Assembly: GCA_964019165.1 (NCBI GenBank)
Contig: OZ025276.1
Location: 5,889,840-5,953,839 of the forward strand
Length of the DNA stretch: 64,000 nucleotides
Direction of reading: 5' to 3'
DNA from: Mastigias papua
Taxonomy: Eukaryota; Cnidaria; Scyphozoa; Rhizostomeae; Mastigiidae
In this document: positions 10,640 to 22,300 of the stretch, piece after piece
Layout of the letters: each line of letters starts with the position of its first letter
How positions within the stretch are numbered: the stretch's first letter is position 1
The notes under the pieces: model-generated
Databases searched by the model: none
Seen by the model: the letters and a program-made list of their open reading frames with translations, nothing else
What the model was told of the DNA's origin: nothing
Position numbers and translations under genes: made by a program

Positions 10640-11430
10640 GTTTATTTCGATTAGTGGACTATATGTTTCTGAAATGAGTTATTCAGTCATAAACACTGCT
10701 TGATCGACACTATCTGCAGCTGTTGAACTGTTGGGTAGTACCCTCAGCATTGGACAACACCCTTTCATTAGAAGATTTGTAAAAGGACCTTATCAAAGCA
10801 GGCCACCCCTTCCAAGATATAATTCTACTTGGGATGTCTGCAAGGTATTAGATCTTCTGAAGATATTGAGTCCTTCGTCAGACTTAAATTTACGGCTACT
10901 TACTCTCAAGTTTTGTTGTGTATGCTAGTTGCGGGACAAAAGTGTCAATCAATCCACATGATGGACCTAAGATATGTTTCCAAAACAGAATCATCTTACA
11001 TACTCCATCTAGAAGAACACATTAAGCAATCCAAGCCAGGAAAGTGAAGACCAGAACTGGTGCTACCTGCTTTTCCAGCAGACAAGAGACTATATGTAAT
11101 GACTTGCCTTGATGCTTATATTGCGAAAACAGAAACTGTTTGTAATGCACATAACACAAGGCTAATCCTTAGCTACACTAAATCTTATCATCCCGTCACA
11201 AAAGGCACACTTTCTAGATGGGTGAAATATGTAATGGAAAAATCAGGCATTGATATAACTACGTTTAGACCTCATAGCACAAGATCAACATCTACTTCTA
11301 CTGCACTTAGATGCGGCGTCCCATTAGACATCATAATGAAGGTTACTGCATGATCAACAAAATACTTTTGCTAGATTCTACAATAAAGAGGTTCAGACAG
11401 ACACTGACTATGGTAGCTCAGTCTTAATTT
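10640..11430 (+). pseudogene. DIRS tyrosine recombinase
   Basis: Recombinase catalytic domain in several frames. GQKCQSIHMMDL (about 10936-10970) contains the region of the first Arg box (degenerate). 11060-11353 encodes the core, with FRPHSTRSTSTSTALRCG at about 11262-11315, which carries the H-x-x-R box. A frame change at about 11350 is followed by TFARFYNKEV, whose Tyr codon at 11379-11381 is the expected nucleophile. In intact elements this enzyme inserts the circular DNA copy. Frame breaks rule out activity here. Confidence 0.72.
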
Positions 11431-11616
11431 GTGCAATGTAGATTATTTCCGTATTAGCTATTGATTATATTATTGTTCTGTTTGTGAACAAGTGGTTTAC
11501 ACTTGGAGGGACTGAAACACATCGGCCCATGAAGCTTTGAAGTCTCACGGGATCTCGAATATGCTAATGAGGAGGTAGAATTAAACAATTAAACGAGATT
11601 TGCCTGTATGTTGAAG

Positions 11617-11811
11617 TTTTATTGGAATCCTACCTCCTCATTGTTGCATAGAGAGATCACACGCCCCCCCCTATGTAGCCTGCTCGTTACCCACCCCCAT
11701 TTTTGGCTAACCATGGGCCTGACTTTTCAGAAGATGACATTCACTATGCATGCGCTATCTCACGTGATCTCTCTGTGCATCAATGAGGAAGTAGAATTCC
11801 AATCAAATTTC
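11617..11811. repeat. Inverted repeat pair at the right DIRS end
   Basis: 11617-11660 is the reverse complement of 11768-11811 with a few differences; both contain CTACCTCCTCAT / ATGAGGAAGTAG and a GAGAGATCAC core. A third, direct partial copy lies at about 11568-11592. Together they resemble the nested terminal and internal complementary repeats of DIRS elements. Confidence 0.55.
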
Positions 11812-11830
11812 ACCTTACAGGTAAGCCTCG

Positions 11831-13659
11831 TTTAAATTTTTAATTATATGTGAACCTTAGACCTCAACCTGAGGTCAGTTATTTTTCATCTACCAGTTGT
11901 GTAGACCTTTGCACTACTAGCAATACGATTTGCCTCGAGCTGAAAACGACTTTGGTACTGTGCCAATCATAGAAATAGGAGTACTGGAATGCGTGATAGG
12001 TCACATGGAGCGTAATGCCCATGGGGAGTCAATGCTAGCACCACGTTAACAAAAAGACAAGTGATCCTATGAGCTGTACGTAAACAACATAGAATAAATG
12101 TCGTCTTACGCGTAGGTTTGCAACTTGGTACTTCTTAGCAATAAGTATGACTATAGCAATGGATGCCAACTAAACAATAGCTAACTTTTGGAAAAATGAA
12201 CCAATTTCTTGATCCGCAAGTATAGCCCCACCGGGTTTTCCCTTACGACTTATACACCTTTTCATTTTTCTATTCAACTTTAATCCGGCTAATGATATAT
12301 ATTGACGTTATTTACAAACATTGTGGGCTTATATAAGTACAATTGCTACGAAAAATTTACCGATTTTACTGGATTCCTGAATATTTAGAGAAGAATAGCA
12401 ACTTTCAGCAACTGGGTACATATGACAAGCAATTTATCCGAGGTCACTAAAGTCAATTATTCAAGATCGCACTTGCTCAGAGACCTTAGGGAAACTAATT
12501 CAAAAGAACCAAACTAACTTTTTAGCTTTATACTAAGTTTTTTCAAAAAAATAAGTCTTATCCTTTGGTCATATTATAGATGCAATAAATTAGACTAAAG
12601 CAACAAATATTCGACAAGCAACTGGAAGTAAACTAACAGAAGAGGCCTTGGAGTATACAAAAGTCCTCACTTTTGTAGTTGATGGGCTTGTCTGTTATAG
12701 AAAAGTAGTGCATCATCCCCATCATTACACAGTCAGATCCTAGTATCTGAATACGAAATATGACCCAAGCTTTCTTCAATAGAAGTTCTATTGAAGAAAG
12801 CATGGGCCACATTATAGAAATTCGATCAAGTTTGCAATTAGATGAACGGTAGGATATCGCAGGGTAACTTTGATAGGTCTTTTAGCCAATCTTAAAGCAA
12901 GAGAGTAGAATTCGTGTTCTATTGGGCATATATTAATGCATGAAACATAATTATAATAACCTTTTTTAATGTCGGTGTTACAATAGTGCTGATTACTAAT
13001 ACATACTGACATATGACAATACAATTTACATTATGGAAACTACTGCTACTTGCTGCAGGCCATGCAGTCACATTGGTTTTCTGAGAACCATTTGGTCATG
13101 AGCATCTTGAACTTTCCTATATTGTTTGACAGTTTTATATCATCTAAGAGAGAGTTCCATATCTTAGGCACAAGAATCTAAGGGTTTCAATTCCATATCT
13201 AGTACTTTTACCTTAGAAAAAACAGACATGTCAGGAATGCATTGGTACATATTGGTGCATTCTGCACATCAGGGTGACCAATCATTCTTTCATTCTATTT
13301 CTTCTCCCACTGCATTTCTATTATATCTGAAAATATTAAAATTCAAAGACTGCAAGGCTGCTAATGATATTACACTGCTCATGAACGATTTGCGCAACTT
13401 CTTTGTTATCATGCATGTTGCTTGGTAACTATGTTCTGAAATATAGCCTTCTCAGAATCACATTCCAATGCTAACTTTGTCAAAAATTGTATTTCTCAAA
13501 AATAACACATCTTCAGAAGTATAATATGTTCCATAAACGTATATTGGTCATACTTACAATATACTCAAAAGCGTAATATATTTCTCGAAAAGTTATAAGG
13601 AAATAGGTTAGCACAAAAATCCTACAGCTGATGTCAATGTTTTTGATTCTTTCAGTTCA
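11831..13659. other. Non-coding interval
   Basis: AT-rich DNA with no supported gene. The only clear structure is the perfect palindrome at 12769-12801. Confidence 0.4.
12769..12801. repeat. Perfect 16-bp-arm palindrome with 1-bp spacer
   Basis: GCTTTCTTCAATAGAA, one G, then its exact reverse complement. No AT microsatellite or recognisable element surrounds it. Confidence 0.85.
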
Positions 13660-16010
13660 GTTCATATACTTTTGAAATTCCACTACATACAATAAAATTT
13701 AACCAAGCATTTACAATAAATACAACAATGTTAGAAAATTTAAACCAACATAATTAACCACTAAAACAATAACAATTAACCAAAAATACAAATTACGGAG
13801 AATCGATACAATGATACAGAGAACTTATACAATACAATAAACAATACAATAAACAAATAAATAAAAAGAGGAGCTAAATAAATTGCATGCAGGGAATTAC
13901 TTAAAGGAGGAGCTCTCTCAATAGATAAACTAATCGAGGAGAGAGCCCCCCCCCCCCATCCTAAGATGTTAACAGGTGATTTTTGATGAATATATATTTT
14001 GCACTTTCTTTTCATATAGATTAATAGAAATAATAGAAATAGTGGCGGTATTAAGTTAGCTTAGATACATCGGTGTTATTGCTCAATAAGTAAATTTTCA
14101 GATTTGCTTTGAAAGAAATTTTTGATGGAGTATTTCGGAGTTCTACTGGTAACATATTCCAAAGTTTAGCACCAAGATATCGAAACGACTTTAGACCATA
14201 TTGAAAACTGTTTTTTTGATACATATATAGAGCACCTTGACTGCCCAGTCTTGTGGAGTACTGATGAACAACAGATGAGTTGAATATGAAAAAGTCATGA
14301 AAGCATATAGTTGATGTTTTATTAACAGAGTCAAAAACAAAAATTAAGAGTAGAAGTTCAAAAAGTTGAGAAAGTTTCAGAAGTTTAAGATCATTGAAGA
14401 TCGGGAGAGAGGGGGACATGAGGAGCTGAAATGAGATAGCTCTAACAGCTTTTTTTTGCAATTTAAAAATTGGATAAACAAAGCATTGTACAAGCAAATT
14501 AAAACATTTAGTGGAAGTAAGTCCCTAATTTTGAAAAACATTCCACATGTTCTAGCAATTTTTTTAGAGAGTTCATTAAGATACAACCAGGTTCCTAGGT
14601 GTATTCTGCGTAAGGCGTACGCCGGAGATTAACTCACATCACATGATTTGCATTCACGCCAATATGACACACAAATATATCTGGTGGTAATCGTTTTCCT
14701 GTATTGTACCATTAAAACCAAGAATTTTCCCTCCAGTGCTCCGAGCAAGAGATGCAGTCAACCTTGGATATCCGCATGGCATGCACCCTGACTGAGATGT
14801 ATATAGTTGTAACTGATATGTATGCAACCGATATGTCTGGACCTGACACAATTATATGTTATTTGACAACTATTTCAAGCCTGACTGTTCATGTTGCACT
14901 GTATAGAAGGGTTGTTATGATAAGAGACGAGCCAGTTGTGTTCACGAGCATTTGCACCATATTTCTCAAGTTTTTGTAAAATAATATTGTGATCCACCGT
15001 ATTAATAGCTTTCTTTGGTCAATAAAAATTAAACCTGTATATTCTCGTTTTTCTTGTAAGGATACCAAGCATTGGTGTTATTCATAAGGCAAGTAGCAAC
15101 AGAGTGTAGGGATCTAAAGCCAGACTGATATGTTTCATATTTCATATTTCATATAATCCATGATACTCCTTCAGTTATACACTTAAACAAATATAGGTAG
15201 TTACATGCAAAACATAAATAAAGGCAGTTATACACAGAACAAAAATAAAAACTAAACATAGGAAAGTTGTTTTATCAACATTCGTTAACTGTATGGATGT
15301 TATATATTTTTCCTCCCTTTTTACCCCTCCATGGAGTTTTCTGACGCAATAGACAAGTCACTAAGACAAGTCTTATGCAACCCAGAATCAGCGATCTTGA
15401 TTTGATTTGTGGCTGCAATATGATTTATGAAAGGAATCTTTCAATATTGATCCTAGGAGATTCTTTTCTAACCTGACTCATATCGAAAAGACCATACAGT
15501 TCTCGTAAACGGGAAGTGTGGGTCAGAATAGCGCCTGTGATAGAAAAATCACTAAAGTCACAATTGGTATCACCTATCAGTATCATTTCCTTAATTTCCA
15601 TATCAAAATACCATTACGTTTCTTCAAGGGGATCAAACCAAGACACTGGCTACTTGGGGATCCAAACCACCTAAGGATGCTATATGGGAGTGAATTTTTA
15701 GCCTCTACCTCGATACAAATGAGCTTAAGAGATTGTTAAGAAAGCCTTCCTTATATCTGAAATGGTCTGTATTCTTTACGTCGAGTGCTACACCATCTCC
15801 CCATTTCTATTCATATGACATCTTTTAAGAGGTTAATCACCGATGACTATAAGTTGATCCTCGATTTTATCATCTATTTTTGTTTCATTTACGACCAATA
15901 TATCAATCTTCGTAGTTATAGCCAGCAACCTAATCTCATCTGTCTTTGGGAGAAGACTATTGACATTCACTGATGTCATTACTAGACCTTTCTTGTGACG
16001 GACCAAGCTA
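13660..16010 (-). pseudogene. Decayed LINE with APE endonuclease and RT
   Basis: Read right to left, three blocks of one LINE ORF2 appear in correct order. About 15990-15330 has an APE-type endonuclease start (SVNVNSLLPK, ILVVNETKIDD) and a later GDTNCDFS-like block. About 15150-14930 has an RT piece (QSGFRSLHSVAT, then NTVDHNI). About 14600-14051 has the RT C terminus (LQKKAVRAIS, GLKSFRYLGAKLWNMLP), ending at a stop near 14051. The 3' tail runs to about 13660. Internal deletions and frame breaks separate the blocks; 14610-14920 does not look like LINE sequence. Clade is CR1/L2/Rex-like by pattern; I cannot be more exact. Confidence 0.7.
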
Positions 16011-16235
16011 TGAATATAGGACTTCCTAGTGGCGCTACTGCTGATATCTGTGGCGTGATACTGTGTTTCGCAACAATCGACTCCAAACCATTCCCCTCAA
16101 CACTGACACTGCTATCTCTGGTTAGTTGTTAAACAGAAAAAGATCAAATTTTATCTATAACGTTCCTGGCCCAGTGCGCAGCGCTCCTGGCTCATTTCAC
16201 CTCATTGTTGCCATGAAAGTCCCCATTATGGAGCT

Positions 16236-16243
16236 TATAAAAG
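16236..16243 (+). promoter_or_regulatory. TATA box, putative promoter of the C11orf65-like gene
   Basis: TATAAAAG 43 bp before an ATG with a good context (AACATGG). The intervening sequence contains CpG-bearing GCGCGTTAG. This fits a core promoter with a short 5' leader, but no transcript evidence is available. Confidence 0.45.
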
Positions 16244-16285
16244 TGCCTAAGCGCGTTAGTGTTGTTTCGCTACATCGCTGTAAAC

Positions 16286-16380
16286 ATGGCCTTAGTAGAA
16301 AACTACATAGCCTCACTAACTGATGTCAATGCTTATTTTCTGAAAGAGTGTTTGAAGGGAAAGATGATTGAATGGTTCAG
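16286..16380 (+). CDS. C11orf65: C11orf65-like exon 1 (putative first)
   Basis: 31 codons plus two bases, beginning MALVENYIASL and ending MIEWF, with donor CAG|GTATGC. It has no obvious counterpart in the vertebrate protein. It is joined because the phase fits the next exon through the acceptor at 16815. An independent short ORF is the alternative. Confidence 0.5.
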
Positions 16381-19300
16381 GTATGCCATGACTGCTAGGA
16401 GAAAGTAAAGAAACGGTTTATCAAGAGTGATAACGTTAAAAAGCTGCGATGTGTTGGATTTTTGCTATTTCTGCAGCATTGTGAAGGCTTGCAATTCAAC
16501 GATTACTTGAATATTGAATGTGATTTAATAACATTAACTTCTCATTGCTCTGTTGTAATAATTGATATATGTATTTTGTGCATGGGTAGAGTTACAGTTG
16601 TCAATTTTAATCTCTAGAGCTTGTTTATCCTAGGTTATTGCGCATCGGTATCAAGATTCATTGACTTATTCGACTTCAATTAAAACGAATCAGTTTCATC
16701 ATTCCAAGGTCAGCTGTGTTAAATTCATACTATGAAAGTGACAATTTATGCAATGAATTGTGTACCATTGGCTTTACGTTAAATTTTCGTTGACTCTTCT
16801 CTAGGTCGTGCGTAGATCTGTACTTGAAAGGAAAAGGAAGCAAAAGAAGATAGCATGGTTTAAGAAAATGTACGGTTTCCTTTTTTATAATTTATAACCC
16901 TAGTTGTGCTCATAGCATTAAGTTTTCTTATTTCTCTTTATTGAACAGTTTTCTGAAATTGTCTGAAGAGTAACAGCTTCCTGTATCTCCTTTATTTGTC
17001 ATAATTATCATTGGTTAAAAGATTAGTCATCAGAGGTCTGAATAACAGATACTTCGAGTATTTTCGACGCTGATTACGGATGTTGAACTAGTTTTTCTTC
17101 GATTTAGTATTATCAGGCATAACCAGTAATGAAAAGTGAAAGTGCGAGAAAATAACTGATCCGAGCAGGAATTTTTTTTGTAACCATTTTTTTGTGGGTT
17201 AAATGCCACAAGTTGGGTATCTACCAATGTGAGTTGAAGGCAGTGTGTTATTTGAGCTATACTAGTGTTTTTGGCTGAGATTGGGTTCCTTCCGCAAACC
17301 CATTTGGCATTAAACACCAGCCAATTAATCAACCAATCAACCAATCAATCATTTTATCTGTTTAAATTTTATTTACAAGCTAAATAACAAAATGTCCCTC
17401 AAATTCAAGAGCCATTGTGATAAAATCTGCTATGTGTATAGGAAGATGATCATAAGGTTTCAACAACAGTCTGTCAGAGATGACGTACAAACTTTACATC
17501 GATTGTCCTCTGGTTGACCTAGATAAAAATTAAGCATTACTTATCATCTATTTTACATCATATTGTGGATTGCAGGACTAACTCAATAGAGAGAAATCAG
17601 CGATGCTATTATCAAGTCCTATGATATGGCAAGAGCTTTGGACCCTCTTCTGCTCTATGGATGCAAAAGGCTTCTCAATTATGAATAAGCATTTCCTCGT
17701 GTACCCCTCCTAGGATACTGCCATAGACCTCTACCCCACGATGTGCCCCATATCGTAGTAATCTTTACAGGACCATTAAACGCATGTTACATGCACAAAG
17801 ATCCTAAATCACATAAATGTCGCAAAATAGTATTTTGTATACTTTTTGTGGCATAAATGAATTTCTGCTTCAGGTGAGTTATGTTAATTAGCTATTCAGA
17901 ATCCTTTTTGCCCTATGGACTGTTGGATAAGTTAATATATTGAATAGAAAATTAATATAGTTTAGAATGCAATGACCAAAGACATAGAGCAATATACAAT
18001 ATATTAGGATGTCAAAAACAATTTGATGGCCTTGTTCCGACTGAAAATAGTTCCAAATGTCCAATTCGTTCCTGTAATCATATCATAGGTACATCTTGCA
18101 AAGGTTGTATTCTATCCACAGGGAAATTATGTAATTAAAAAAATCAAGTTACATACAATACTAATTTCATATCAAGATTTAAATTTGCTTACTTTCATAC
18201 CGTTTGTCAAGGTGAGACAGAAGACCCACTGTATCTAAAAAGTGTGCTGTGCGGGAGACAAAACCTACTTTATATCTTAAGTCAGAGTAGAAAATCCACT
18301 TAAAATGGTATATTTAGATTTTTGTTTGTTAAAGAAGTTAATTTTCTCCACCAGTGTAATCAATAATACAAAGTAAATAGATTAATTCTATCAAAGATAG
18401 CATAAACCTTTATTTCCTCTGTATCAGCCAAGCTTATAGACTTAGCAGGCCTTCACATGAGAAACTTCTGACCGGTTTGAATCCTCTTCCAGTGCTTGAC
18501 CCTGTCTCGGACCCGACATCTTTATATCAAGGGTGGCAACCATGGAAGTGGTGTTTCAAGACATACATAGTTGCGATTGTTATTACTCATAATACACAAA
18601 AGATAGCACTTTTCTTTTACTCTTGTACCAGGCGGACCCCGAAACTCAAAATATTTTAGTACATTTACTCAAAGCGATTCATCGCCAATCCAGACCACGT
18701 GATTCAAATCGTAACCTATTCCATGAAAGGATAGCCGGAGATAGTGAAATTGCTGACTTCAAGTAACTCCAGGAATCCTCTTATATAGCGATACGGAAGA
18801 TCATGCCGTGAACAAGTTGCTTTCAGGTTGCTATAGCATCTTCTTCTCAATAATTTAGGTGGACGGGGGCAAGTGCCCTGTAATTACATTGATAATAGTG
18901 GTAATAGCTGGCAAGGACAATCCTGTATCATGAAGATTGGAATTCTTTCTAACTAGTGCCATACAAAACAAATTGACTGCTGCTACGTTTTCTCCATTAC
19001 TTTTACTGTTATGTTTTAATTTGGGAAAAAATTCGACAGATAAAAGTGTTACATTAGATTAGCCCTTGTTTCTTCAATTTAGATAAGTTGTCCGATCATT
19101 AGTTAATACAAAGCCGTCACAAATTTTGCTAGGCATTTCTAGTGCTTCTGTACTAGTATCGAGTCAAAAAGTGCGGAACTTACCTGCTCGTCGTCACATG
19201 ATGTCGAACAATGAGAACAATAACATCGACGATTGAAAATAATAAGTTTCCTAACCAAAAGTCGTTCTTCCTGTTACAGTGGAGTCTGCGCAGTAGCAGC

Positions 19301-22300
19301 GAAAAGTTTGTCCTTATTCACGTGCAGTTCCAAGATTTGTATAACCAAATTTAATTGGTGGTACCGTCTCAGTGAATTACAACACAAAAGATCACAAACA
19401 TCCCATGGTAATCTTTCACTTAGGTGTGACAAAATCGTCTTAAAACAAGCAGGTGATCCCTTTGACCGGAAAACTTTCGAAAGACGTATAGTCGCAGCAT
19501 TGGTCACACCTGTTCTAAAGTGCAAATCAGACTGAAACAACGTTCTTTTCTGTGCCCTACAATGCGTCTTACTGCCGATAAAGGATACGCAGTATGTTTC
19601 CAACCCTTTTCATTCTTGTTGCAGGTTTGGATGTGCCAAGTGTAGCAACCAAAAAGAACAAAAATAATCCTAATAGAGGAAGGGAAGCTAGCTTCTGTAT
19701 AATTTTGAATATGAGTACGACGACAAATATAGTAGTATTTCAGGTTTTCCTCTTTAGATTGACAATTCCATATTACTCGATAATTTCATAAACGAGAATT
19801 CCATTAGTTCTTTTATTACGTACTTGACTCTATCCTTTTTCGACAATTCTATGGATCGTTTCGACCCAATGTTGGGTCATCCTGATCCGACCATCATGTT
19901 TATAGAAGAGTAAATATCACATGTTCAATCAAGATGTACAGATACGCGCAAACTCAAATTATGAATGTGAAAAGGAATGGTAAACAATCAATTGAAAGGA
20001 CAAAAGAATGCCAACAAGTGCCTAAAAGAAAACCATGTCCAAACTAATCGAGAAATACTCTCCCAATGTTAAATTCCAGTTCGTATTTAAAGCACCTAGA
20101 CGTTTATCGTCCCTATTTAAGTGCAAGGACTGCTTTCACGTCCTTTGATGCTCTAGTGTTATCTATAAGCATTCGTGTAATGGCTGTAGTGCCACTTGTT
20201 ACGATAGAACATCTAAAAATCTTAAGATTTGTGGTATCGAGCACTTGGTATTTGTCGGAGTGGTTCCAAACTCTCTTCTACAAGTCCATCACCCATATGG
20301 GACCACGATAAGCAAACTGAACATATTTAGACAGGTCATTTGCTGGAAAAATTAGGCCTTTTTCCTGTCAAGTTTTTCTCTTCGGGTTCTTTGCCAAGAA
20401 ACATATTGGAAGATATTAAGACTTGGGGCATCTTGAAATTTTTTTAAGATTTTTTCCATTTCTTTTCGTGAAATTGGATTTCTTTATTTCATAGAGCCCT
20501 ATTCTTACTAATGAGACTCTCTTGTCAACTTTATTTAGCGTTTGGAAAGTTTTGGATTATAGTAACTTTTTTACTATAGAGGAAAGGTGCTAAAATTGAT
20601 TTTTGGAGTTCTACCATCCTAAGAATACCATATTGATATTTTTCCATGGTCAGTCACGACTGCAACATATGCCTTTGATGCGATAAGACACTTTGGTGCG
20701 AAAACCTGCTCGTTTTGCAAGATTATATTGCTGAATTGTGGCAAAAACAGTGCAAAATTCCGCCATTATGAAGTCTTAATCTGTTCCAAAATGTTTCTTG
20801 GCAAAGAATCCGAAGAGAAAACCTTGACAGGAAAAAGGCCTAATTTTTCCAGCAAATGACATGTCTAATTGGGTCACTTGATGATTTTAGCATAATCAGT
20901 GAGACTGACAACTCCTTTGACGTTGTCATGCATGAAAGTCTTCTTATTCAAAGGGATAGTCCCTGTCTTAATTCTAAACCATTTTCTATTCCCATGGTTC
21001 TCTTTTGGGCACTTTTTGGCATTCTTCTGTCCTTCAATTGGGTTTTTGCCATTCCTTTACACAATTCAAAATTTTGAGTTTGTGTGTATCTGCTCGTCTT
21101 GATTGAACATGTGATCCTACTTGTCTATGAAAATGATGGTCAGATCTTAATTTCTACTAATGTTGATGGTCCAAGACTGGGTCGAAACGTTTCATAGCAT
21201 TGACGAATAAAGATAGAGTCAAGTATGTAACGTAGGAACTAATGGACTTTTCGTTTATGGAATTATCAATTACTGTGAAATTGTTGAATAATATGGAATT
21301 GTCTTACTCATAGTGAAAAATAATTCTGTGCAAATGAATATTGTCGCAGACATTTGGACCTCGGAAGCAAGCATCCCACCAGAATTTCCGCTCCGATGAC
21401 TTTGCTTTACTCAAAACAATCCCAGTTTGACATCTCGAGCCTTCCGCGCTTCAATATCAGTACTTCCGCAAAATTATCAAGTGCTTTTGTCAGCAGATAA
21501 GCTTATAATGATAATGATAATTCTCTTATTTAAAGTTGGTCTAATTGCAATAATGATATAATTGCTAATTTATACCAACTATTTACAAAAATAACTTTAA
21601 CAGAAAATAAAGCAAATTTGCAATTCTGGTTATTTACAAATATGGCAATTACATTAAAGGCAAAAAAATTCGGACACAAACATTTCGGACAAAATATTTT
21701 CGGACGTTTTTCAAAGTTATTTCGGACGTTTCCAGAGAAATTTCGGACGAATACAAAAAGCATGTATTTAGTTATTTTTAATGCTTTAAAAAGATATCTT
21801 AAGGTTAACTCTTTCAAGTTCGTTTAAATGGTTCATTACTGCTTAACAGTGTTTAAATGGGTCCTCGTCAGGAACTTCAATTGTGGCAATGGGAATGATG
21901 CCTGTCATTTCATAGGCCTTAATGATCATTTGTCGGTTTTTCTGCAAGTGATCATAAAAGCTGATCAACCAACGTGCATGCAAAGGCTTGACGATTGACA
22001 GTTTCGTCTCGATGTTCACTGGGAGTGTATCATTGATTATACAAACTTAATGTTTCAAATGCTGTTTGCTCAGAATGGCATTTTCCGCTTACATGGGTTT
22101 ATTGGGGCAGAGAGTCAGAGAAAGTTGTACAACCTATTAACATGAAACATTCACCATAGGTGCACTACAAGATCTAGAGTGCAATGTCGAGAGCATATTT
22201 GTTCAGTTCTGCTGATTTTGCCCAAAATTTTCTGACAAAAATTTTGCTTCGTGTTGTTTGTTCATCAAGTACTAAGGTATGATAGATATCAAAACTCTAT

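Larger units (their letters stand above)
7114..11763 (+). mobile_element. DIRS-like tyrosine-recombinase retrotransposon, decayed
   Basis: Bounded by a 33-bp inverted repeat (7114-7146 and 11731-11763, one mismatch; inner core GATAGCGCATGC). It contains, in order, a Gag-like region, RT/RNase H and a tyrosine recombinase, which is the DIRS layout. DIRS elements integrate by recombination rather than an integrase and leave no target duplication. Further inverted copies near the right end (11617-11660 with 11768-11811) resemble the complementary-repeat arrangement of this group. Many stops and frameshifts, plus a 277-bp MITE at 9386-9662, show it is dead. Confidence 0.75.

Noticed and set aside
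17180..17320. Inverted GGTTAAATGCC/GGCATTAAAC pair as a MITE
   Set aside because: Arms are short and poorly matched, with no target duplication.
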